Shown here: positions 57,400 to 64,000 of the stretch, piece by piece
Layout of the letters: each line of letters opens with the position of its first letter
How positions within the stretch are numbered: the stretch's first letter is position 1
Source: an uncultured Rikenellaceae bacterium
GTDB lineage: Bacteria > Bacteroidota > Bacteroidia > Bacteroidales > Rikenellaceae
Length of the DNA stretch: 64,000 nucleotides
Direction of reading: 5' to 3'
Assembly: GCA_910577285.1 (NCBI GenBank)
Contig: CAJTLO010000006.1
Coordinates: forward strand, 67,574 to 131,573
The notes under the pieces: model-generated
Database searches by the model: none
Seen by the model: the letters and a program-made list of their open reading frames with translations, nothing else
What the model was told of the DNA's origin: nothing
Translations under genes and position numbers: made by a program

Positions 57400-58134
57400 T
57401 TACCTGAGTTTGAAATCCTGACCCAGGTACACTTTCCGCACCTGTTCGTCGTTCGCCAGATCCTCCGCCGTACCGGTCTTGAGTACCTTGCCTTCGAAAA
57501 GGAGGTAGGTGCGGTCGGTGATGGAGAGCGTTTCATGGACGTTGTGGTCGGTGATGATGACGCCGATGTTCTTGTCCTTGAGGGTCCTCACGATGCTCTG
57601 GATGTCCTCCACGGCGATGGGGTCCACGCCGGCGAAGGGTTCGTCGAGCAGAATGAATTTCGGGTTGATGGCCACCGCCCGCGCGATCTCCGTTCGCCGC
57701 CGTTCGCCGCCCGAAAGCTGGATGCCCTTGCTCTTGCGCACCTTCTGCAGGCTGAACTCCTCGATGAGATTCTCCACCCGCTCGCGCTGGTACTCCTTGG
57801 AGTAGTCGGTCATTTCGAGTACCGAACGGATGTTCTCCTCGACGCTGAGGTGGCGGAAGACCGATGCCTCCTGTGCGAGGTAGCCCACTCCCATCTGCGC
57901 CCGTTTGTAGACCGGCAGTTTGGTAATCTCCTGCGTGTTGCCTTCGTCCTCGAGAAAGATCTGTCCGTCGTTGGGCTTGATGAGTCCCACGATCATGTAA
58001 AAGGTGGTGGTCTTTCCCGCACCGTTCGGCCCCAGCAGGCCGACGATCTCGCCCTGGTTGACGTCGATGGATACGTGGTTGACCACGGTGCGTGTCTTGT
58101 ATTTCTTGACCAGTCCGGTGGTGTAGAGCCTCAT
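57400..58134 (-). CDS. lptB: LPS export ABC transporter ATPase
   Basis: 244 residues. Walker A GPNGAGKTTTFYM near 38, Q-loop, signature LSGGERRRTEIARA, Walker B KFILLDEPFAGVDP and switch His in ITDHNVHETL. The start MRLYTTGLVKKYKTRTVV fits LptB. It powers LPS extraction with LptFG, not found here. It lies 81 bases upstream of aroA on the same strand. Confidence 0.94.
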   Translation of the reverse strand: MRLYTTGLVKKYKTRTVVNHVSIDVNQGEIVGLLGPNGAGKTTTFYMIVGLIKPNDGQIFLEDEGNTQEITKLPVYKRAQMGVGYLAQEASVFRHLSVEENIRSVLEMTDYSKEYQRERVENLIEEFSLQKVRKSKGIQLSGGERRRTEIARAVAINPKFILLDEPFAGVDPIAVEDIQSIVRTLKDKNIGVIITDHNVHETLSITDRTYLLFEGKVLKTGTAEDLANDEQVRKVYLGQDFKLR

Positions 58135-58155
58135 TTTTTTGAAAAAACTTTTCTA

Positions 58156-58163
58156 CAAAGTTA
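58156..58163 (-). promoter_or_regulatory. -7 box of lptB
   Basis: TAACTTTG on the minus strand, 21 bases before the ATG. No clear -33 box. Confidence 0.45.
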
Positions 58164-58392
58164 GAAAAATATTGGAAAATTTTCTATCTTTATGTTGCGA
58201 AAGAGCGTTGGGGGATAATCGACGTTCCGTTTCTGTGTTTTATGGTCGCTTTGCCTTTCGGGAGATGCTCGTTTCCGGGAAGGGGGGGCGGAGGCCGGCG
58301 GCGCAGCGCCTTGTACGGGCGATACGGATTTCGGAGATTGCGCTTTGCGGTTATGCCGCACGAGTTGGAAACATAAGGAAATTGAATGGGAG

Positions 58393-60588
58393 ATGGACAA
58401 TTTGCATGACATGCTGCATGAAAAGCTGAAGGAGTATTTCGGGTTTTCTGCGTTCAAGGGCAATCAGGAAGCGGTCATAAGAAATGTACTCGCAGGCAGG
58501 GACACGTTCGTCCTCATGCCTACGGGCGGCGGTAAGAGTCTGTGCTACCAGTTGCCTGCCCTTCTGATGGAGGGTGTGGCGATCGTGATCTCCCCTCTCA
58601 TTGCGCTCATGAAGAATCAGGTGGATGCCATGCGTACCTTCAGTCAGCACGAAGGCATCGCCCATTTCCTGAACTCTTCGCTCAATAAGTCGGCGATCAA
58701 CCAGGTGAAGGAGGATGTGCTTGCCGGCAAGACCAAGCTGCTTTATTTCGCGCCCGAATCGCTGACCAAGGAGGAGAACGTTTCGTTCCTGCGCAAGATC
58801 AAAATATCGTTCTACGCGATCGACGAGGCGCACTGCATCTCGGAGTGGGGGCACGATTTCCGTCCGGAGTACCGGCGTATCCGGCCCATCATGAACGACA
58901 TCGGCCGGGCGCCGCTGATCGCCCTTACGGCCACCGCCACGCCCAAGGTGCAGCTCGACATACAGAAGAACCTCGGGATGCTCGATGCGGCGGTATTCAA
59001 GTCGTCGTTCAACCGTCCCAACCTTTTCTATGAGATACGTCCCAAAACCGACGTCGCCCGCGAGATCATCCGGTACATCAAACAGCATGAGGGCAAGTCG
59101 GGCATCATCTATTGCCTGAGCCGCAAAAAGGTCGAGGAGCTGGCCGAATTGCTCGTGGCCAACGGCATCAAGGCGCTGCCTTATCATGCGGGGATGGATG
59201 CCGCCACCCGTGCCAGGAACCAGGACGCCTTCCTGATGGAGGAGGCGGATGTCATCGTGGCCACGATCGCCTTCGGCATGGGGATCGACAAGCCCGACGT
59301 GCGTTTCGTCATCCATTACGATATTCCCAAGAGCCTCGAAGGATATTATCAGGAGACGGGCCGTGCGGGCCGCGACGGAGGCGAGGGGCACTGCATTACG
59401 TTCTACAGTTACAAGGATATTCAGAAACTCGAAAAGTTCATGCAGGGCAAGCCCATCGCCGAGCAGGAGATAGGCAAGTTGCTGCTGATGGAGACCGTGT
59501 CGTATGCCGAGAGCTCCATGTGCCGGCGGAAGACGCTGTTGCACTACTTCGGCGAGGAGTACGGCGAGGATAACTGCGGAAGCTGCGACAACTGCGTGAA
59601 CCCCAAACCGAAAGTGAAGGCGCGCGAGGAGATGCAGTTGATGCTGGAGGCCCTCAGGGCGATCGGTCCCAAATTCAAGATGGACTACCTGGTGAATGTT
59701 CTCACGGGCCGCACGACCGCCATGATCCGCTCCTACGGTCACAACGACAGCGAGTGGTTCGGGGCCGGTTCCGATCGCGACGACCGTTTCTGGGGCGCCG
59801 TCATACGGCAGGCGCTCATTCTGGGCCTGGTGGACAAGAACATCGAGAATTACGGCCTGCTGGCGGTGAACGAGGCAGGCGAGCGCTATATCGATCATCC
59901 TTACGATATCTTCATCACCCTGGACCACGATTACGACAGCGAGGAGGGGGACGATGCAGCGGTGCCTGCCGGCGGACGCGGCGGCGAGAGTGCGGCCGAT
60001 GAGGAGCTTTTCGTCATGCTCAAGGAGCTGCGCAAGAAGGTGGCCAAGCAGCACGGACTACCGCCTTTCGTCATTTTCCAGGACCCGTCGCTGGAGGATA
60101 TGGCGATCCAGTATCCGGTAACGATCGAGGAGATGCAGAACATCACGGGGGTCGGGGCCGGTAAGGCACGCAAGTTCGGAGCCGAGTTCGTGAAGCTCAT
60201 CAAGCAGTATGTCGAGGAGAAAGACATCGTCCGGCCGCAGGATATGGTGGTCAAGAGCGTGGTCAACAAGAGCGGAAACAAGGTCTTCGTCATCCAGAGC
60301 ATCGACCGCAAGATGGATTTCGAGGACATCGCCCGTGCCCGCGATCTCGATTTCGACGAGCTGCTGACGGAGATCGAAGCCATCGTCAATTCCGGTACGA
60401 AGCTCAATATCAACTATTATATCGAACAGACGATCGACGAGGACAAAGCCGAGGAGATATACCTTTATTTTAAGGAGGATGCCGAAAGCGACAGTGTGGA
60501 CGAGGCCATCCGGGAGCTCGGTTCGGATTTTACCGAAGAGGAGGTGCGTCTGATTCGTATCAAATTCATCTGCGAACAGGGAAACTGA
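58393..60588 (+). CDS. recQ: ATP-dependent DNA helicase RecQ
   Basis: 731 residues from 58393; the frame upstream lacks homology. Walker A MPTGGGKSLCYQ (42-52), DEAHCISEWGHDFR near 142, motif VI QETGRAGRDG, then the RQC zinc site (MCRRKTLLHYF, CGSCDNC) and winged helix. An HRDC domain lies near 530-610 (ELRKKVAKQHGLPPFVIF). A further 120-residue charged C-terminal tail makes it longer than E. coli RecQ (about 610), usual in Bacteroidetes. 3'-5' unwinding in recombination repair. Confidence 0.95.
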   Translation: MDNLHDMLHEKLKEYFGFSAFKGNQEAVIRNVLAGRDTFVLMPTGGGKSLCYQLPALLMEGVAIVISPLIALMKNQVDAMRTFSQHEGIAHFLNSSLNKSAINQVKEDVLAGKTKLLYFAPESLTKEENVSFLRKIKISFYAIDEAHCISEWGHDFRPEYRRIRPIMNDIGRAPLIALTATATPKVQLDIQKNLGMLDAAVFKSSFNRPNLFYEIRPKTDVAREIIRYIKQHEGKSGIIYCLSRKKVEELAELLVANGIKALPYHAGMDAATRARNQDAFLMEEADVIVATIAFGMGIDKPDVRFVIHYDIPKSLEGYYQETGRAGRDGGEGHCITFYSYKDIQKLEKFMQGKPIAEQEIGKLLLMETVSYAESSMCRRKTLLHYFGEEYGEDNCGSCDNCVNPKPKVKAREEMQLMLEALRAIGPKFKMDYLVNVLTGRTTAMIRSYGHNDSEWFGAGSDRDDRFWGAVIRQALILGLVDKNIENYGLLAVNEAGERYIDHPYDIFITLDHDYDSEEGDDAAVPAGGRGGESAADEELFVMLKELRKKVAKQHGLPPFVIFQDPSLEDMAIQYPVTIEEMQNITGVGAGKARKFGAEFVKLIKQYVEEKDIVRPQDMVVKSVVNKSGNKVFVIQSIDRKMDFEDIARARDLDFDELLTEIEAIVNSGTKLNINYYIEQTIDEDKAEEIYLYFKEDAESDSVDEAIRELGSDFTEEEVRLIRIKFICEQGN

Positions 60589-60637
60589 GCCTGTTTTTTA
60601 CCGCCGGAACTCCCTTTTTCGGCGCAGAAGTTATTTC

Positions 60638-60679
60638 GCATACCGGGGGCCGCTTCCTGCGAAGCGGCCCCCGGTATGC
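60638..60679 (+). terminator. Hairpin after recQ
   Basis: Perfect 19-base arms (60638-60656 and 60661-60679) with a 4-base loop, 50 bases past the recQ stop. No T-run directly behind. Confidence 0.65.
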
Positions 60680-61028
60680 GATGGCTCGTTGCCGGTAGGG
60701 GGCGCCTGCCATGCAGGGAGGTATCGGTTGCCCTTCCCGCTTTCGTGCGGAGGTAGGAAACCGTGGTTGCGGCCGGTTGGTGCGATGTCCGGCGGAATTC
60801 GTGCGGTTATCGTTCTTGCATCGCATTTCGAATTTTACTCTGTGCGGAGGTGTTCGGGGATAATACGGGCGGCGATTCGGCGGAGAAGGAGATGACGTGG
60901 GAGAAAATCCGAAAGGCGTATCGGTCGGCTGCCTTGTAATAGGGATAAATTGGGGTGTCGAATCGGGGGTTTCAGCAAAGAGCTCCCGATGTCAGGAATG
61001 GAATGCAGACTCCTGAATGATACAAATG

Positions 61029-61075
61029 ATTCCGTTTTTGAACGCATGAAAGGGGATTGCATTCCGTTTTTGAAC
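61029..61075. repeat. Direct repeat upstream of tnaA
   Basis: ATTCCGTTTTTGAAC occurs at 61029-61043 and 61061-61075, three helical turns apart (32 bases). Spacing and place suggest a paired binding site for a regulator. Confidence 0.6.
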
Positions 61076-61233
61076 ACAGGGTATAAGGCGTAAAGAGCCA
61101 AATCGTTAGGCGGAAAATTATTTTTCGGCGACACTTGCACAGATGAAAAAAAATCGTCAATTTTGTGCTGGTACATTAAAAATTTATCACGTAAATCGTA
61201 CACAAACTTATACAAACTCAAAAACTAAAAGCT

Positions 61234-62610
61234 ATGGAATTACCATTTGCAGAATCGTGGAAAATCAAAATGGTGGAGCCTATCCGCAAAAGCACCCGTG
61301 AGGAGCGCGAACAGTGGATCAAGGAGGCTAACTACAACGTATTTCAGCTCAAGGCCGATCAGGTATACATCGACGGTCTGACCGACTCCGGTACGGGTGC
61401 CATGAGCGACCGCCAGTGGGCAGCGCTGATGATGGGCGACGAATCCTACGCAGGCGCACGCTCCTTCTATGAACTGAAGGACACCATCACGCGTATCACC
61501 GGCTTCGAGTATTTGATCCCGACCCACCAGGGCCGCGCAGCCGAGAACGTGCTTTTCTCCGCACTCGTAACCGAAGGTGCCATCGTACCGGGCAACTCCC
61601 ATTTCGACACGACCAAAGGTCACATCGAGAGCCGTAAGGCCGTGGCTTTGGACTGCACGGTGGACGAGGCCAAGAATACCCAGCTCGAAGTTCCCTTCAA
61701 GGGCAACGTAGACCCGAAGAAACTCGAAAAGGCGCTGGCCGAGCATGCCGACAAGATTCCGTTCATCATCGTGACCATCACCAACAACACCGCCGGCGGT
61801 CAGCCCGTTTCGATGCAGAACCTTCGCGAAGTGCGTGCACTTGCCGACAAATACAACAAACGCGTGTTGTTCGACTCCGCACGTTTCGCCGAGAACGCAT
61901 ACTTCATCAAGACCCGCGAGGAAGGGTATGCCGACAAGACCATCAAGGAGATCTGCCGCGAAATGTTCGCTCTTGCCGACGCGATGACCATGTCCGCCAA
62001 GAAAGACGGTCTGGTGAACATGGGCGGTTTCATCGCTACCCGCTGGGAGGACTGGTACGAGGCAGCGAAGAAATTCTGCATCCCCTTTGAAGGTTACCTT
62101 ACCTACGGCGGTATGAACGGCCGTGACATGGCTGCGCTCGCAGTGGGTCTCGACGAGAACACCGAGTTCGATAACCTCCACACCCGCATTCACCAGGTAC
62201 AGTACCTCGCATCGCTTCTCGATGAATACGGTATTCCCTACCAGCGTCCCGTGGGCGGTCACGCCATCTTCGTCGATGCTTCCAAGGTGCTCACCCAGAT
62301 TCCTAAGGAGGAGTTCCCCGCTCAGACGCTGACCATCGAGCTTTATAAGGAAGCCGGTATCCGTGGCTGCGAAATCGGTTATATCCTCGCCGACCGCGAT
62401 CCGATCACGCGCGAGAACCGTTTCGGCGGTAACGACTTCGTCCGCATCTGCGTGGCTCGCCGCGTATACACCGACAACCACATGAAGGTGATCGCTGCTG
62501 CCCTGAAGAACGTTTACGATCGCCGCAACGAGATTACCCGCGGTGTCGAGATCGTATGGGAGGCTCCGCTGATGCGCCACTTCACCGTAAAACTCAGGCC
62601 TTTGAAGTAA
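61234..62610 (+). CDS. tnaA: Tryptophanase
   Basis: 458 residues, fold-type I beta-eliminating lyase. PLP Lys256/257 in MSAKKDGLVNMGGF, LIPTHQGRAAENVLFS near residue 91, TNNTAGGQPVS and late RVCVARRVYT-like RICVARRVYTDNH. It splits tryptophan to indole, pyruvate and ammonia; tyrosine phenol-lyase is the close relative, but the overall pattern favours tryptophanase. Codon choice differs from neighbours (more GCA, CGT), which suggests high expression. No tnaB permease is adjacent. Terminator at 62640-62670. Confidence 0.92.
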   Translation: MELPFAESWKIKMVEPIRKSTREEREQWIKEANYNVFQLKADQVYIDGLTDSGTGAMSDRQWAALMMGDESYAGARSFYELKDTITRITGFEYLIPTHQGRAAENVLFSALVTEGAIVPGNSHFDTTKGHIESRKAVALDCTVDEAKNTQLEVPFKGNVDPKKLEKALAEHADKIPFIIVTITNNTAGGQPVSMQNLREVRALADKYNKRVLFDSARFAENAYFIKTREEGYADKTIKEICREMFALADAMTMSAKKDGLVNMGGFIATRWEDWYEAAKKFCIPFEGYLTYGGMNGRDMAALAVGLDENTEFDNLHTRIHQVQYLASLLDEYGIPYQRPVGGHAIFVDASKVLTQIPKEEFPAQTLTIELYKEAGIRGCEIGYILADRDPITRENRFGGNDFVRICVARRVYTDNHMKVIAAALKNVYDRRNEITRGVEIVWEAPLMRHFTVKLRPLK

Positions 62611-62639
62611 TGTTCTGAGGAACGACCTTTCATTATCCG

Positions 62640-62670
62640 GGACCGATGCGTATGCGTCGGTCCTTTTTTT
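62640..62670 (+). terminator. Intrinsic terminator of tnaA
   Basis: 10-base stem (62640-62649 with 62654-62663, one G-U pair) followed by a run of T. Confidence 0.85.
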
Positions 62671-62694
62671 ATCTCGTGGCACCGTGGCGTGTCG

Positions 62695-62725
62695 TTGCGT
62701 ATTAGCGGCGGAATGAGTAGCTTTG
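62695..62725 (+). promoter_or_regulatory. Promoter of rsmA
   Basis: TTG (62695-62697), 20 bases, TAGCTTTG (62718-62725), 22 bases before the ATG. Confidence 0.65.
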
Positions 62726-62747
62726 TCGCATTGGAAACATACGGTGT

Positions 62748-63527
62748 ATGCAGGAGGTAAGGGCGAAGAAGGCGTTGGGACAGCATTTCCTGACGGACGA
62801 GAACATAGCACGCAAGATAGCGGGAGCGCTTTCGGGCGGAGGCGATGTGCTGGAAGTGGGATGCGGTATGGGAATGTTGACGCAGTTTTTGCTGGAGAGA
62901 CCCGACATCGTGCTCTACGGCGCCGAGGTGGACGGGGAGAGCATCGAATTTCTCCACCGTCGCTTTCCCGGTTTCGCCGCCCGGCTTTTCGACGGGGATT
63001 TCCTGCGGATGCCGTTGCAGGAGATGTTTCCCGGCGGTGTGAAGGTGATCGGCAATTTCCCTTATAACATCTCCTCGCAGATCTTTTTCAAGATACTCGA
63101 AAACCGCGATCTGGTGCCCGAAAGCGTGGGGATGGTGCAGAAGGAGGTGGCTGTCCGGCTGGCGGAGCCTCCCGGCAGCCGGGATTACGGCATACTGAGC
63201 GTATTGCTCCAGGCCTGGTATGACATCGACTACCTGTTCACGGTGCACGAGAACGTGTTCAATCCGCCTCCCAAGGTCAAAAGCGCCGTGATACGGTTGC
63301 GTCGCAATGCGACCCGTGCGCTGGAGTGCGACGAAGCGCTCTTCGTACAGGTGGTGAAGGCTGCCTTTTCGCAGCGCAGGAAGATGTTGAAGAATCCGCT
63401 CAAGGCCGTCTTCGGCGGTTTCGGCGGAGCGGAGCACCCTTTCTTTACCCGGCGTGCCGAAACGCTCTCCGTGCAGGAATTCGTGGAGTTGACCCGTTGG
63501 GTGGCGATGCACCGCGGCGACCGTTAG
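62748..63527 (+). CDS. rsmA: 16S rRNA dimethyladenosine transferase (KsgA)
   Basis: 259 residues. QHFLTDENIARKIAG near residue 11, SAM loop LEVGCGMGMLTQFL, catalytic NFPYNISSQIF, and a C-terminal helical domain with AFSQRRKMLKNPL. It dimethylates two adjacent adenines near the 3' end of 16S rRNA, a late check in 30S assembly. Confidence 0.95.
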   Translation: MQEVRAKKALGQHFLTDENIARKIAGALSGGGDVLEVGCGMGMLTQFLLERPDIVLYGAEVDGESIEFLHRRFPGFAARLFDGDFLRMPLQEMFPGGVKVIGNFPYNISSQIFFKILENRDLVPESVGMVQKEVAVRLAEPPGSRDYGILSVLLQAWYDIDYLFTVHENVFNPPPKVKSAVIRLRRNATRALECDEALFVQVVKAAFSQRRKMLKNPLKAVFGGFGGAEHPFFTRRAETLSVQEFVELTRWVAMHRGDR

Positions 63528-63582
63528 AGAGGGTCGGCGAGAGGGCTACCGCCAGGGAGAGCCTCTGCCCGATGCGGGGCGG

Positions 63583-63966
63583 TTACGCTCTGCGGGCCTC
63601 TTCCCATTCGATGAAACATTTCGTCAGTGCTTCGCGTTTGGAGCGGGGTATGCCGTCGACGACCAGCAGATAGGAGTCGCATATCATTTTCCGGATGAAG
63701 GCCGAGGGCAGGTCGCCGTCGAGCCGGACGGAGTTCCAATGCTTTTTGTTCATGTGGTAGGCCGCATCGATCTCCCGGTAAGTTTCCCGCAGATCGAGGG
63801 CGAGCGACGGTTCGCATTTGAGGGTTACGCTCTCGCCGGTTACCATGTCCGTCAGGGCGAACATCTTTCCGGCCACTTTGTAGACGAGCGTCGTTTCGTC
63901 GAAGGGAGTCGTCTCCTCTGTTTCGGGGAGCGAGAGGCAGTAGTCGCGCAGTTCGAGAATATCCAT
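63583..63966 (-). CDS. MmcQ/YjbR-family protein
   Basis: 127 residues. The start MDILELRDYCLSLPETEETTPF and the later MNKKHWNSVRLDG are the family's marks. A CyaY-like fold often called DNA-binding; the true role is unknown. Converges on rsmA with a 55-base gap. The gene starts 34 bases from the window end, so its promoter is outside or at the edge. Confidence 0.85.
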   Translation of the reverse strand: MDILELRDYCLSLPETEETTPFDETTLVYKVAGKMFALTDMVTGESVTLKCEPSLALDLRETYREIDAAYHMNKKHWNSVRLDGDLPSAFIRKMICDSYLLVVDGIPRSKREALTKCFIEWEEARRA

Positions 63967-64000
63967 GATGTGCTGTTTCGGGTAGAGATAAAGATACGAA

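Larger units (their letters stand above)
60589..61233. other. 645-base untranslated region upstream of tnaA
   Basis: It contains a hairpin (60638-60679), GC-rich sequence to about 60800, then an AT-rich 200-base stretch before tnaA. A 15-base direct repeat (61029-61043 and 61061-61075, 32-base spacing) lies 160-200 bases before the start codon. No convincing short leader peptide with a Trp codon was found. The minus-strand frame 60835-61221 is not protein-like. Confidence 0.6.

Noticed and set aside
60835-61221. 128-codon minus-strand frame upstream of tnaA
   Set aside because: It runs through the AT-rich control region and the direct repeats, and shows no family or signal features.

Overview
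The window is a 64 kb piece of a Bacteroidetes chromosome, most likely a GC-rich gut member of the Bacteroidales such as Alistipes or another Rikenellaceae (this placement is inference). Supporting signs are the GC-rich coding sequence, promoters of the Bacteroidetes type (TTTG, about 19-20 bases, TAnnTTTG), the lack of strong Shine-Dalgarno sites, and gene families typical of the phylum: BACON and DUF5689 lipoproteins, a TonB-dependent-receptor-like barrel, a membrane pyrophosphatase, tryptophanase, and a secG-lptE-sigma-54 activator cluster. I count 50 protein genes and one tRNA gene. I see no insertion sequence, prophage, CRISPR array or rRNA; this is mostly stable core genome.

Layout: 0-6 kb holds a tandem repeat, an aminotransferase with an ADP-forming acyl-CoA synthetase (probable ATP-yielding amino-acid breakdown), and oleate hydratase. 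6-17 kb holds a CNNM/CorC membrane protein, XerD, PrmA, NadB-PrfC, a nucleoside phosphorylase, GlmM and an M20 dipeptidase. 17-19.6 kb holds a BACON lipoprotein and a thioredoxin-like lipoprotein in gene-poor DNA. 19.8-27.8 kb is a mainly co-directional run: dnaN, a DEDDh exonuclease, a three-LysM binding-protein fusion, rex, a ribF-like gene that lacks a recognisable kinase motif, a thioesterase and htpG. 28.3-33.6 kb holds panB, an RNA methyltransferase, the ion-pumping pyrophosphatase and an outer-membrane barrel, followed by about 900 bases without a gene that carry a 205-base tandem repeat and a tetranucleotide tract.

34.5-38.3 kb, read leftward, is a membrane-biogenesis cluster: a membrane-anchored HU-like protein, a sigma-54 activator, lptE, a small helical protein and secG. 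38.5-42.7 kb holds arginine decarboxylase and the lysine pathway pair lysC-lysA. 42.9-46.9 kb is a three-gene outer-membrane operon (receptor-like barrel plus two DUF5689 lipoproteins), which is the best candidate here for a poorly described system. 46.9-51.5 kb holds the GTPases ObgE and Era, a lipoprotein and serine dehydratase.

51.9-58.1 kb is all leftward: tRNA-Arg(CCT), then the fatty-acid/ribosome operon yceD-rpmF-plsX-fabH, the aromatic pathway pair aroA-aroC, and lptB. 58.4-64 kb holds recQ, tnaA with a long untranslated upstream region, rsmA and a YjbR/MmcQ-family protein. Most genes are housekeeping. The interest lies in the receptor/DUF5689 operon, the kinase-less RibF, the membrane-anchored HU protein, the repeats, and a few candidate regulatory regions.
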